Part shown: positions 8,450 through 16,768 of the stretch, piece after piece
How the letters are laid out: every line of letters starts with the position of its first letter
Position numbering within the stretch: the stretch's first letter is position 1
Assembly: GCA_031271295.1 (NCBI GenBank)
Contig: JAISVZ010000086.1
Span: 1 to 38,570 of the forward strand
Reading direction: 5' to 3'
Source: Clostridiales bacterium
Lineage (GTDB): Bacteria; Bacillota; Clostridia; Lachnospirales; WQUN01
DNA length: 38,570 nucleotides
The notes under the pieces: model-generated
Database searches by the model: none
Told to the model about the DNA's origin: nothing
What the model saw: the letters and a program-made list of their open reading frames with translations, nothing else
Program-made: the position numbers and the translations under genes

Positions 8450-8909
8450 GCCAGCATGTTCTTTGCAGGCAGCAGGGCTTGTGCGCAAAGCCCAGCGTAT
8501 TCTTTGCAGGAAGCAAGGGTGTGTGCAAAGCCCCATGAATACGCATATTGTAGATACCCCGCGTATTCACAAGTTGAAGCAGTGCAGAATTAGCGAACGC
8601 GTTATTATTTACCAACGTATTTGCGCCGCTATGCGTTTGCTACGTGCGGCAATATTTACGCCGCTATGCACACTTGCCTCGTAAGGCATATTCACGCCGC
8701 AGGAATAATTATACCGCCAAAATATACTAATGCAGATATCCGGAGAAATGCGAATTGCCGCTCTTGGAATTTCTTGATGCGCCGCCCACAATATTCGCGC
8801 GCATGGTCGGAACAATAAAATTTGCGGTAAATGTTTCTTTTCGCGCGTATAACCGCACTGCCATAATAACGCTGTACACAAATTTGCAAGGCTGCTGTAA
8901 TTACGAATA

Positions 8910-9012
8910 CCCAAATATTCGGCAGCGTACAAATTCCGCACACACCCAAATATTTGCCAACGTGCAATTTCCGCTCACCCAAATATTCGGCAACGTACAA
9001 ATTCCGCACACA
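8910..9012 (-). repeat. Three tandem ~34-bp units in arm E
   Basis: Units begin CCCAAATATTCGGCAGCG near 8910, CCCAAATATTTGCCAACG near 8945 and CCCAAATATTCGGCAACG near 8978. Each continues with a TACAAATTCCGCACAC-like stretch. Single diverged units occur at the same place in copies A, C and F. There is no spacer sequence, so this is not CRISPR. Confidence 0.8.
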
Positions 9013-9040
9013 CTCTGCCGCCTGCAAAGAACACGCTGGC

Positions 9041-9282
9041 GGGCTTCGGCGTGAATTATATCGCACAGCATGATTGTGCCACGCGGCGGGGAAACAATTT
9101 TCGCCGTCAAAAAGATAATCTCTGCGATACACTAATGGCGAAAATTGGTTCCCCAGAGCAGCGAGAAGAATATTTTTGAGCGCACTGCAATACATAGAAC
9201 CCTTTATAAACTTGGAGCGCTCAAAAATGTTCTGAAGCGTTAGGTGGCACATTGCTGTGCGATATAATTTGCGCCGAAGCCC
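9041..9282 (-). repeat. Structured core of repeat arm E
   Basis: GGGCTTCGGCG 9041-9051 pairs with CGCCGAAGCCC 9272-9282. It is nearly identical to arm D (8208-8449) in reverse complement, and the hairpin-A stem TTTTTGAGCGC/GCGCTCAAAAA is perfect here. Confidence 0.8.
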
Positions 9283-9547
9283 CCTGTACCCCTGCCGGAT
9301 AGCCATGCGAGTGCGGGTAATTTCTGCGCCGAAGCCCCCTATACCCCTGCTGAATTTGGCGCAAAAGTGTGGGTAATAAAAACAAACAGTATTTTGCGGT
9401 GTTTAGTTCTCCGCGGCGTACGCCCAAATTGCTATATTTCGGAAATAAAATTATGCCGCCTTATTATTCAAAGGCGTAGTAATTTATAGAAGAAACTTCT
9501 TCGGCGAAGTGTGAACAGTAACTGACGGTTAAAGTATGGATTTCAAT

Positions 9548-9576
9548 TTGCAAAACCGACGCAAACGAAGTAAAAT
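9548..9576 (+). promoter_or_regulatory. Promoter of galK-galE
   Basis: TTGCAA (9548-9553), 17-bp spacer, TAAAAT (9571-9576), 56 bases before the galK ATG and just outside the palindromic element. Confidence 0.5.
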
Positions 9577-9631
9577 ACCACACAGGCCATTAATTCAGCT
9601 AAAACGCAATTATAACGAGGTGAATATCACA

Positions 9632-10753
9632 ATGCACCGCAGAATCTTTTCCGCGCCGGGGCGCGTAGAAATAGGCGGCAACCATACCGACCACCAACAC
9701 GGCAGAGTGCTTGCCGCAGCCATAAACCTGCACACAAAATGTTACGCAAAACCGAACGGCACAAATATTGTAAAAATAAATTCCGACGGCTTTGGTGAAA
9801 GCGCGGCAAACCTTGAAAGTTTAGCCGTAAACCCCGAAGAGTACGGAAAAACGTCCGCGCTTATTCGCGGCGTGGCGGCGTGGTTTAACTCTCACGGATA
9901 CAAAACCGGAGGGTTCGACGCCGAGGTTTATTCGGATGTTCCCGGCGGCGCGGGCTTATCGAGTTCGGCCGCGTTCGAGGTTATGATAGGCAATGTTTTC
10001 AAATATCTTTTCGAATCCGATGTTTCCGCGCTTGATATCGCAATTGCCGGTCAGTACGCGGAAAACGTTTATTTCGGCAAACCCTGCGGTTTGATGGACC
10101 AAACCGCGTCAAGCTTCGGCGGTTTGTGTATGATAGATTTTTTAAACCCGGATTTGCCGCAGGTAACCGCGATAGAGGCGGATTTTACCGGGTATTCCAT
10201 ATGCGTTGTAAAAACCGGCACTTCTCACGAGGATTTAACCGCGGATTACGCCTTAATTCCGGACGAAATGAAAAGCGCCGCTAAGTTTTTCGGCGAAGAA
10301 TACCTGCGCGATGTGGATGCGCAAACATTTTACGGCAGCATTGGGCAAATGAAAAGTATAAGCGACAGAGCGAAACTTCGGGCGTTTCATTTTTTCGGGG
10401 AGAACGAACGCGTTTTAAAGCAGGCGCAAGCGCTTAAAAACGGAGATATGCGCGAGTTTTTCAGCTTGGTTAAACAATCCGGGTTTTCGTCTTTTATGTA
10501 TCTGCAAAACATATACAGCGCGTCAAACCCCAAGCGGCAGGAACTTGCGCTGGCGCTGGCGCTTTCGGATAAAATTCTAAACGGAACCGGCGCGTACAGG
10601 GTACACGGAGGCGGTTTCGGGGGAACAATTTTGGCGTTTGTGCCCGATAAGTTAAAAGATGAGTACGAAAAAACCATGAACGGCGTATTTGGCGCAAAAT
10701 CGTGTATTTTTCTAAGCGTAAGAAAAGAAGGCGGAGTGGAGGTTGTTTTGTAA
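9632..10753 (+). CDS. galK: Galactokinase
   Basis: GHMP-superfamily kinase of 373 residues that phosphorylates galactose at C1 using ATP, the entry step of the Leloir pathway in the cytoplasm. Landmarks are SAPGRVEIGGNHTDHQHGRV at residues 6-25 (galactokinase signature), the phosphate-binding loop PGGAGLSSSAAFEVM, CGLMDQTASSFGG, and VHGGGFGGTILAF near the C-terminus. The open frame reaches 9536, but the ATG at 9632 has ACGAGGTGAAT at proper spacing and gives the usual N-terminus. The stop codon overlaps the galE start (TAATG), so the two are translationally coupled. No galT is present nearby. Confidence 0.93.
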   Translation: MHRRIFSAPGRVEIGGNHTDHQHGRVLAAAINLHTKCYAKPNGTNIVKINSDGFGESAANLESLAVNPEEYGKTSALIRGVAAWFNSHGYKTGGFDAEVYSDVPGGAGLSSSAAFEVMIGNVFKYLFESDVSALDIAIAGQYAENVYFGKPCGLMDQTASSFGGLCMIDFLNPDLPQVTAIEADFTGYSICVVKTGTSHEDLTADYALIPDEMKSAAKFFGEEYLRDVDAQTFYGSIGQMKSISDRAKLRAFHFFGENERVLKQAQALKNGDMREFFSLVKQSGFSSFMYLQNIYSASNPKRQELALALALSDKILNGTGAYRVHGGGFGGTILAFVPDKLKDEYEKTMNGVFGAKSCIFLSVRKEGGVEVVL

Positions 10754-11766
10754 TGGGTATAGAGAAGGCGAAAATTTTGGTTACCGGCGGCGCGGGATAC
10801 ATAGGCAGCCATACCGTATTGGAGCTAATAAGTAACGGATACGGCGTTGTTGTATGCGATAATTTTACAAACAGCAAACCGGACGCCGTTAGCCGCGTTA
10901 AAAAGCTGGCAAATCGCGATTTTCCGTTTTACAACACGGATGTTCGGGATGAAGGCGGTATACAAAAAATTTTTTCGGAGCAAAAAATAGGATGCGTTAT
11001 ACATTTCGCCGGGCTTAAAGCCGTTGGCGAATCCGTTAAAATTCCGCTTGACTATTACGCCAACAACCTTAATTCCACTCTTGTTTTGCTGAAAGTTATG
11101 GAAAAGTTCGGCGCGAATAACTTTATATTTTCGTCAAGCGCAACCGTTTATTCGGGCGTAAACGAAATGCCTTTAACTGAAAATTCGGTAACCGGCAATT
11201 GCACAAACCCCTACGGGTGGACAAAATACATGCTGGAACAAATTTTAAGGGACGCGGCGGCGGCAAACAAAAACCTGCGCGTGTGCCTGCTTCGCTACTT
11301 TAACCCGATAGGCGCGCACGAAAGCGGGCAAATTGGCGAGGACCCGAAGGATATACCCAACAATTTAATGCCGTTAGTTGCGCAAACCGCTGCGGGCAAA
11401 CGCGGCGTTCTAAACATTTACGGCACGGATTACAACACTGCCGACGGCACGTGCATAAGAGATTATATTCACGTATCGGATTTGGCGGCCGGGCATGTTT
11501 TGGCGGTTAAATATTTGGAAAACCACGCGGGCGTAAGCGTATTTAATTTGGGAACCGGCAAGGGTACAAGCGTTTTGGAATTTATAAAGGCGTTTGAGGG
11601 CGCAACCGGCGTTAAAATTAAAACGAATACCGCCCCGCGCAGAGCGGGCGATTTGCCGGTAAGTTACGCGCACACCCAAAAAGCGAAGGATGAGCTTGGG
11701 TTTGCGGCAAAAAAAAGCATAGAAGATGCCTGCGCGGATACATGGAGATGGCAAAGCGGGCTGTAA
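10753..11766 (+). CDS. galE: UDP-glucose 4-epimerase
   Basis: Extended short-chain dehydrogenase of 337 residues that interconverts UDP-glucose and UDP-galactose with bound NAD. The NAD-binding motif is VTGGAGYIGSHTVLELI at about residues 11-27. The catalytic Ser/Thr region is FSSSATVYSG and the Tyr-Lys pair is in NPYGWTKYM. LRYFNPIGAH and GTCIRDYIHV are further GalE landmarks. The ATG at 10753 overlaps the galK stop by one base, with GGAGG 9 bases upstream. It supplies UDP-galactose for surface glycans and completes galactose use with galK. Confidence 0.94.
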   Translation: MGIEKAKILVTGGAGYIGSHTVLELISNGYGVVVCDNFTNSKPDAVSRVKKLANRDFPFYNTDVRDEGGIQKIFSEQKIGCVIHFAGLKAVGESVKIPLDYYANNLNSTLVLLKVMEKFGANNFIFSSSATVYSGVNEMPLTENSVTGNCTNPYGWTKYMLEQILRDAAAANKNLRVCLLRYFNPIGAHESGQIGEDPKDIPNNLMPLVAQTAAGKRGVLNIYGTDYNTADGTCIRDYIHVSDLAAGHVLAVKYLENHAGVSVFNLGTGKGTSVLEFIKAFEGATGVKIKTNTAPRRAGDLPVSYAHTQKAKDELGFAAKKSIEDACADTWRWQSGL

Positions 11767-11773
11767 AAACTTG

Positions 11774-11802
11774 TTGTCCGCCGGGTTGTACTGTGATATT
11801 AT
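11774..11802 (+). promoter_or_regulatory. Promoter of the toxin-antitoxin pair
   Basis: TTGTCC (11774-11779), 17-bp spacer, TATTAT (11797-11802), about 90 bases before the antitoxin ATG. Confidence 0.45.
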
Positions 11803-11894
11803 TGTTATTGAAGGATTTTACATGTGCGCTCACAATTTCAATGCGTGTTTAGAAATGGCTGAAATTGAAAAATGCGGACGGCAAGGAGGTAAGA

Positions 11895-12164
11895 ATGGTA
11901 CAAACATATCAAGGTTATTTTCGAGAGGACGGTCGTTTTGTTTCAGACAGTTTGCAGATAAAAATACCCGCGAAGCGTCGCACAGTCATTAGTGTTTTTG
12001 AAGATGAAATTGCGGAAGCCAAAACGCGATCTCAAAGACAATCAGAAGCACTTGACACATTTCTTAAAGAAATCAAGGCAGTTACTAACGAAACGATAAC
12101 TGATGACGACTATGCTGATTTAGAAAATAACCGTGTTAATTTTAGAAGGGAACTAAATTTATGA
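11895..12164 (+). CDS. VapB-type antitoxin (putative)
   Basis: Small 89-residue protein. The N-terminus MVQTYQGYFREDGRFVSDSL followed by KIPAKRR is a pattern I associate with antitoxins encoded next to PIN toxins in Firmicutes. It is expected to bind its operator and mask the toxin through the acidic C-terminal half. The ATG at 11895 has the strong site AAGGAGGTAAGA. Its end overlaps the toxin start by 4 bases (ATGA), the classic arrangement of a coupled toxin-antitoxin pair. Function is inferred mainly from that arrangement. Confidence 0.75.
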   Translation: MVQTYQGYFREDGRFVSDSLQIKIPAKRRTVISVFEDEIAEAKTRSQRQSEALDTFLKEIKAVTNETITDDDYADLENNRVNFRRELNL

Positions 12165-12565
12165 CTACCTACGCACTTGACAGTAATATTATCTCGTATA
12201 TTATTAGAGAAAACGGTGACGTTATAACGCGGTATCATGAAGAAACAGGCTTAGGCAACGAGTTGATAATACCGCCCGTTGTTTATTACGAAGTTCAGCG
12301 TTGGTTATTGGCAAAAAGTTTATATTCAAAAAAGCGTGCATTTGATAATTTTTGCCAAAATGTCGAGGTAGGGAATTTCGATTTTGCGGTATGGAATAAA
12401 GCATCTGAAATTTATGCGGATTTATGTAAGCAAGGAAAGTTAGCCGATGATGCCGATATATTTATTGCCGCCTTTTGCTTAGTAAACGGTTACACGTTAG
12501 TTACTAACAATGTACGGCATTTTGAAAATATATCAGGACTAAATATAGTAAACTGGAAAAACTGA
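12161..12565 (+). CDS. vapC: VapC-type PIN-domain ribonuclease toxin
   Basis: PIN-domain protein of 134 residues, the usual toxin length. The acidic residues for metal binding are visible in YALDSNIISYI (Asp near residue 7), VVYYEVQRWL (Glu near residue 44) and KLADDADIFIAAFC (Asp cluster near residue 97). A TNNVRHFENI segment follows, as in VapC. These enzymes cleave RNA, often tRNA, when the antitoxin is lost. The gene looks AT-richer than its neighbours (about 36% GC over its first 80 bases, counted by hand), which fits acquisition by transfer. A terminator follows immediately. Confidence 0.85.
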   Translation: MTTYALDSNIISYIIRENGDVITRYHEETGLGNELIIPPVVYYEVQRWLLAKSLYSKKRAFDNFCQNVEVGNFDFAVWNKASEIYADLCKQGKLADDADIFIAAFCLVNGYTLVTNNVRHFENISGLNIVNWKN

Positions 12566-12610
12566 AAAAAAGCCCGCCGCAGAAAACTCAGTACGCGGCA
12601 GGCTTTTTTA
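12564..12610. terminator. Bidirectional terminator between vapC and the alcohol dehydrogenase
   Basis: AAAAAAAGCCCGCCGC pairs with GCGGCAGGCTTTTTT around a 14-base loop. A-rich and T-rich flanks let it work for both convergent genes. Confidence 0.85.
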
Positions 12611-12624
12611 TTTCGTTTAAATTT

Positions 12625-13803
12625 TTATTTCGCGATTTTAAAAATCTCCACAACATCTTGCCACTTCAATTTTTTTACGCCGCCAAGCGGGCTTTCGTTT
12701 CCGTAAAATGCTCTTGTTGCCCTTTTGGCCATTTCCTCGAAATCTTTTTCATAAATTCCTATGTCCGTAAGGGTTTGCGCCAAGCCTATCCTTTTATAAA
12801 AGTCGCTTAGCTTGGTTATGGCGTCTAACACGAAAGCTTCAGGGTCCCTTAAACCGCCTTCAACACCCATAACGTTTTTCGCAAACTGCACGAACATATT
12901 TAAATTGTCCTTATAAACATACTTCATCCACGCCGGGGTTAAAACAGCAAGCCCCGCTCCGTGGGCAACATCGTTTTTCGCGGAAAGTTCGTGTTCCATT
13001 CCGTGGCACGCCCATTCCTGACCTCTTCCTACACCGAGCAGGTCGTTATGGGCAACTGTTCCGCCGAAACCAACCTGGCACCACGCGTCGTAATCCTGCG
13101 GGTTGTCGTAAACTTTTACGGCGTTTTTCATTATGGTTCTAAGTACGGATTCGCACATGCCGTCAATAAGGTCCGTATCCGGCGTATCTGTGAAATACCT
13201 TTCGAAAATATGGCTCATCATATCCGCAACGCCGTTTGCTATTTGGTTTTTCGGCAAGGTGAAGAAAAATTCCGGGTTAATAATGGAGAATACCGGGCGG
13301 GTTAAATTGTTGTTGCAGCCGCGTTTCATACCGTTTTCTTCGTTGGATATAACCGAGGAGTTGCTCGTTTCGCTGCCCGCCGCGGGTATTGTTAAAATTG
13401 TGGCAACAGGCATCGTTTTTGTAACCATTATGGATTTTTCGTAAATTTCCCAAACATCGCCTTCGTAGTAAATGCCCATAGACATTGCTTTTGCGGAATC
13501 TATCGTGCTTCCGCCGCCAACCGCCAAAATAAAATCAACGTTTTCCTTTTTAATAAGTTCTATTCCGCTTCTAACAAGAGGCACTCTGGGGTTTGGCTGC
13601 GCTCCGGCAAGCTCCACAAAATCCACTCCGTTTTCTTTAAGCGACGTAATAACCTCGTCGTACAAACCGCTTTTTTTAATTGAGCTGCCGCCGTAATGAA
13701 AAAGAACTTTTTTCGCCAACGGCTTTAACAGCTCGCCAACCCTTTTTTGCTCTCCTTTTCCGAAAATTACACGCGTGCGGTTGCTGAAATCAAAATTGTA
13801 CAT
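12625..13803 (-). CDS. Iron-containing alcohol dehydrogenase (butanol dehydrogenase type)
   Basis: Group III, iron-dependent alcohol dehydrogenase of 392 residues, NAD(P)H-linked and cytoplasmic. In fermenters this type reduces butyraldehyde or related aldehydes. The NAD site is AVGGGSTIDSAKAM near residue 95. Metal ligands are in NGVADMMSHIFERYF (Asp and His near residue 195) and HGMEHELS...DVAHGAGLAVLTPAWMKY. The N-terminus MYNFDFSNRTRVIFGKG matches the YqdH/BdhA-like subgroup. The ATG at 13803 is preceded by AAAGGGGAGAATTAAA. An upstream in-frame start at 13827 has no better site. It appears monocistronic. The true substrate is not determinable. Confidence 0.9.
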   Translation of the reverse strand: MYNFDFSNRTRVIFGKGEQKRVGELLKPLAKKVLFHYGGSSIKKSGLYDEVITSLKENGVDFVELAGAQPNPRVPLVRSGIELIKKENVDFILAVGGGSTIDSAKAMSMGIYYEGDVWEIYEKSIMVTKTMPVATILTIPAAGSETSNSSVISNEENGMKRGCNNNLTRPVFSIINPEFFFTLPKNQIANGVADMMSHIFERYFTDTPDTDLIDGMCESVLRTIMKNAVKVYDNPQDYDAWCQVGFGGTVAHNDLLGVGRGQEWACHGMEHELSAKNDVAHGAGLAVLTPAWMKYVYKDNLNMFVQFAKNVMGVEGGLRDPEAFVLDAITKLSDFYKRIGLAQTLTDIGIYEKDFEEMAKRATRAFYGNESPLGGVKKLKWQDVVEIFKIAK

Positions 13804-13900
13804 TTTAATTCTCCCCTTTAAAATCATAATTTTTGTAAATCTTGTTTATTATGCACAACTTGAGGCAATAAAGCAAGTACTTTAACAGACGTAAAATACG

Positions 13901-13920
13901 TTTTTAAATTGGAATCAGTA
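13901..13920 (-). repeat. Half copy of the ~101-bp MITE-like hairpin
   Basis: Minus-strand TACTGATTCCAATTTAAAAA, the terminal repeat of the element at 33592-33708, directly abutting the stop codon of the HAD gene (TGA then TAC). The remainder of the element is missing. Confidence 0.65.
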
Positions 13921-14577
13921 TCACCCAATTGCCGTTATACTTAAAAGATCCTCCGGAGTACGCGCGATATACTTAGCTCCGCTGTTTAAAAGCTCCTCTT
14001 CGGTGCGAAACCCCCACAAAGCGCCCGCGGAAACACATCCGGAATTTGCGGCGGTTTGCATATCAACAGCCGTATCCCCAACAAACAGCGTTTGCGAAGG
14101 TTCCGCGCCCAAAATCCGCAAAGTGTCAAAGACGATATCCGGCGCGGGTTTTTGTGCCCTTGTGCTTTTGCTGCCAAGGCATGTGTCAAATAAGCTGTTT
14201 CCGAAAAAATTTTGGATTATAACCTTCGATATATCCTCCGGTTTGTTCGTAACCACCGCAAGCTTAATACCGGCTTCGCGCAGCTTTAAAAGAGTTTGCG
14301 TAATTCCGGAATACGGTTTGGTTTTGTCGAACGAATGCCGCTCATAATACGGTAAATATATTTCCAGCAGGCTCTCTATTTCGCTTTGCGTTCTTTTTCC
14401 TTCCGGAAGCACCCGCTCCATAAGCTTAAACACCCCGTCCCCCACGAAGTATTTATATTTTTCGGTTTCGTGAACGGGATAATTTAGTTTTTTCAGCGCG
14501 TAATTGGCGCTGTCGGCCAAATCGTCAAGCGAGTTTATAAGCGTGCCGTCCAAATCGAACAGAATTGCTTTATACAT
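13921..14577 (-). CDS. HAD-family phosphatase (phosphoglycolate phosphatase-like)
   Basis: HAD hydrolase of 218 residues. Motif I is LFDLDGTLINS at about residues 6-16, with the nucleophilic Asp. Motif II is VVTNKP, the motif III lysine is in RAQKPAPD, and motif IV is FVGDTAVDMQTAA. A helical cap lies between motifs I and II, as in Gph/PpaX proteins. The ATG at 14577 has AAGGAGCTCAAAAT upstream. A longer frame to 14673 overlaps the FkbM-GT2 gene and is unlikely. It is the last gene of the sugar operon, 13 bp after the glycosyltransferase. It could dephosphorylate a sugar phosphate or simply repair phosphoglycolate. The stop codon abuts a partial MITE-like repeat. Confidence 0.85.
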   Translation of the reverse strand: MYKAILFDLDGTLINSLDDLADSANYALKKLNYPVHETEKYKYFVGDGVFKLMERVLPEGKRTQSEIESLLEIYLPYYERHSFDKTKPYSGITQTLLKLREAGIKLAVVTNKPEDISKVIIQNFFGNSLFDTCLGSKSTRAQKPAPDIVFDTLRILGAEPSQTLFVGDTAVDMQTAANSGCVSAGALWGFRTEEELLNSGAKYIARTPEDLLSITAIG

Positions 14578-14590
14578 ATTTTGAGCTCCT

Positions 14591-16753
14591 TTATTCGCTA
14601 TCGCCTCTAACGCCCAGCGCTTCGTAACTCTTGAATAAATGCACAGTTTTAATAAACGGCACCTCTTTTTCAAAAACCTTATTGCTGTAGGACGCGATTA
14701 TTAAAAGATTTACCTTAAAAAAACCGTATGCTTGTTTTAAGCTGATAACCGGTATTTTTTTGTTAAAATTAAGAGCGCGCGTAAATTCGTCTGTGCTTTT
14801 AGCCGCAAAAATAAGGCATTTTATTTTTTCAAAGCATTGCGGTTTTTTAGAATGCAAATAATTTAAGTACGAAAGAGCAAGGCCGAAATCAACCACTACA
14901 ACCGCGGTTGTATATTCCGGGCTTAGAATATAATCCCTTGTTCTGTCAAACAGCATCGACAACAAAATGTCCTTAAATACCTCACTGACACATGTTTTAA
15001 GCTCAAGCGCGTAAAAATCCTCCCGCGTAAAACCGTAGGTTTCGTTTAGAGTTCTAATAAAATCCGCATTGCCGCGCCGCTTAAATAACATTCTTTTGGC
15101 AATAGCTTTATGAATATAGTCTTTATGCCTCAGATGCAGCAAAAATTGTTCGCACATCATTTCCTCTTTGCTCAGTTCCCCCTTTTTGATTAAATCCACC
15201 GAAAAAGCCTCGTAGAACAAATCCGGCGGCAAACCGTCGAAAAACTCGTCATAAAGCAGTTCCATTTCGTTTTGATGAAGTATATACGCCTTAGGGTCCT
15301 TAGAGCTGGAAATGTTTTCGCCGTGCCATCTGTAATACGTAAGCTTATCCTGAATAACATATATGGACTTAATTCTTATCAGTTGTAACCAGCAGTAAAA
15401 ATCTACGGAGTAATTTAACAGTTTTGTCTCAGATATAAATTTTGAGTACAAATCCCTATAAACTAATACCGAAGGCAAGCATAAGCAATTGCCGCTCATA
15501 AAAAAAATATTTAACAATTGTGCCCGCGTGGTATTCGGAGCGTTAAAAACACCGTATAAATATGGGTTTTGTATTATTTCGCCCGTTTCATCCACTACAT
15601 TGATATGAGTAAAAACCGCTCCAATATCCATGTCGCTTTCCAGTATTTCCACCTGTCTTGCCAATTTAGACGGCTCCCAAAAATCGTCCGAGCCTAAAAC
15701 AGCGCAATACTTTCCGGATGCCATTGATATACAAAATTCCCCGTTTGCTACCGCGCCGATATTCTCATTAAAAAAATTGGTTTTTATTCGTTTGTCGTTA
15801 AATGAACGTATTATTTCCCGGCTTCCGTCCGTTGAGGCGTTATCTGAAATTATCAGTTCAATATTTTCATATGTTTGGGCTAAAACGCTGCTAATAGCCT
15901 TGCCTATGTATTTCGCGTGGTTATATGAGGTTAGTATCACGCTAATGAGCGGGATTTCAAGCATATGCTTAAACAATTCTAAATGGTTGGAGTGCAAAAA
16001 TATAAAATTAGTATCAACCGTATTTTCCGTTACGCTGCTAATAGGGTATAATTTGCACATCGTACCTATGGTATAGCAAGAGTAACCAAGGTTTGAAAAC
16101 AGCATTAGTATGTCGTTCGGGTGATAACCGAATTTTGCCGACCATTTTCGCAGCATCTCAGTAAAAACTACCGGCTTATCTGTTTCCAATGTTTTAAGGC
16201 CGCCTTTAAATACAAAAATCTCGGCGCCTTCCACATCGCACTTTATAAAACCTACTTTAATCCCGGCTTTTTCAACGTAACCATCCATTGTCGTTACCTT
16301 GCTCATGATTTTTTTGGATTCGTCAATACCTCTGATATTTTGAATTGAGGTTGCTCCGCTTTCTTCGCTGTTAAAATAAAAGCCTAAAACATCATCTCGT
16401 TCATAAAGGCCGAACGGATTCAACCGCATGTTGCCGCCGCTAAGCTCCGCGTTTTCCTTTAGCCTCTCAAATGTGGCGGGCATAGGTTCGAACGCGTGAA
16501 TATCTGCCTTTGGAAGCCACGCGCTGTAACACAGGGAATAATAGCCTGCGTTTGCGCCAATATCTAATATTGATATATTTTGCCCAAGCAAAGACAGAAT
16601 ACGAAACATTATTTCAGTTTCTTTCTTCTCATAGCATCCCGTATTGCTGATAATATTCGCTACCTCGGTTGCGTTGGCGTAAAGACGCATTTTTACATGA
16701 TTTCCGCCCGGAATTTCAAAAGATAATATATCGCTAATTGAATTCACCTCCAA
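14591..16753 (-). CDS. FkbM-type methyltransferase fused to a family 2 glycosyltransferase
   Basis: A 720-residue fusion. Residues ~45-255 are an FkbM-like SAM methyltransferase, with the SAM motif ILDIGANAGYYSL near residue 62 and IKCDVEGAEIFVFKGG. Residues ~268-480 are a GT-A glycosyltransferase: PLISVILTSYNHAKYIG, ISDNASTDGS, and the metal-site region CAVLGSDDFWEPSKLA. The last ~230 residues match nothing I recognise, but VVVVDFGLALSYLNYL looks Rossmann-like. It probably adds and methylates a sugar on a surface glycan. The start is unclear. The TTG at 16753 lacks a ribosome site, whereas GGAGGTG lies inside the frame 6 bases before an in-frame ATT (16738), and the first ATG is 21 codons in. 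It follows the SDR by 15 bp in the operon. Confidence 0.82.
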   Translation of the reverse strand: MEVNSISDILSFEIPGGNHVKMRLYANATEVANIISNTGCYEKKETEIMFRILSLLGQNISILDIGANAGYYSLCYSAWLPKADIHAFEPMPATFERLKENAELSGGNMRLNPFGLYERDDVLGFYFNSEESGATSIQNIRGIDESKKIMSKVTTMDGYVEKAGIKVGFIKCDVEGAEIFVFKGGLKTLETDKPVVFTEMLRKWSAKFGYHPNDILMLFSNLGYSCYTIGTMCKLYPISSVTENTVDTNFIFLHSNHLELFKHMLEIPLISVILTSYNHAKYIGKAISSVLAQTYENIELIISDNASTDGSREIIRSFNDKRIKTNFFNENIGAVANGEFCISMASGKYCAVLGSDDFWEPSKLARQVEILESDMDIGAVFTHINVVDETGEIIQNPYLYGVFNAPNTTRAQLLNIFFMSGNCLCLPSVLVYRDLYSKFISETKLLNYSVDFYCWLQLIRIKSIYVIQDKLTYYRWHGENISSSKDPKAYILHQNEMELLYDEFFDGLPPDLFYEAFSVDLIKKGELSKEEMMCEQFLLHLRHKDYIHKAIAKRMLFKRRGNADFIRTLNETYGFTREDFYALELKTCVSEVFKDILLSMLFDRTRDYILSPEYTTAVVVVDFGLALSYLNYLHSKKPQCFEKIKCLIFAAKSTDEFTRALNFNKKIPVISLKQAYGFFKVNLLIIASYSNKVFEKEVPFIKTVHLFKSYEALGVRGDSE

Positions 16754-16768
16754 CTTATACCACTTACG

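Larger units (their letters stand above)
8050..9524. repeat. Complete large palindromic repeat element (arms D and E)
   Basis: A ~1.47-kb inverted repeat filling the interval between the sigma-factor and galK genes. Both ends carry TACTGTTCACACT (8054 on; reverse complement ending near 9522), then a GCCGAAGA segment and CTTTGAATAATAAG. Inward come GGCTTCGGCG tandem units and the structured core in each arm (8208-8449; 9041-9282). Variants are shared between the two arms but not with the 3208-4622 element, for example ggggaacc and an attagtgtatcgcag loop. The centre (about 8560-8890) is unlike the other element's apart from an AATAATTATACCGCC motif. Open frames of 60-213 codons cross it on both strands but have no ribosome sites. 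Confidence 0.82.

Noticed and set aside
8043-8684. 213-codon open frame through repeat arm D, and similar frames in arms A, B, C, E and F (shared peptide MCHLTLQNIFER)
   Set aside because: The frames run through palindromes and are open on both strands. They lack ribosome sites, differ in length and ends between copies, and core lengths differ by single bases. The conserved peptide reflects conserved DNA or RNA, not a protein.
8910-9012. Possible CRISPR array
   Set aside because: Three contiguous ~34-bp units without spacers and without cas genes. It is a tandem repeat.
15630-16076. 148-codon plus-strand frame inside the FkbM-GT2 gene
   Set aside because: Antisense shadow of a conserved glycosyltransferase domain.
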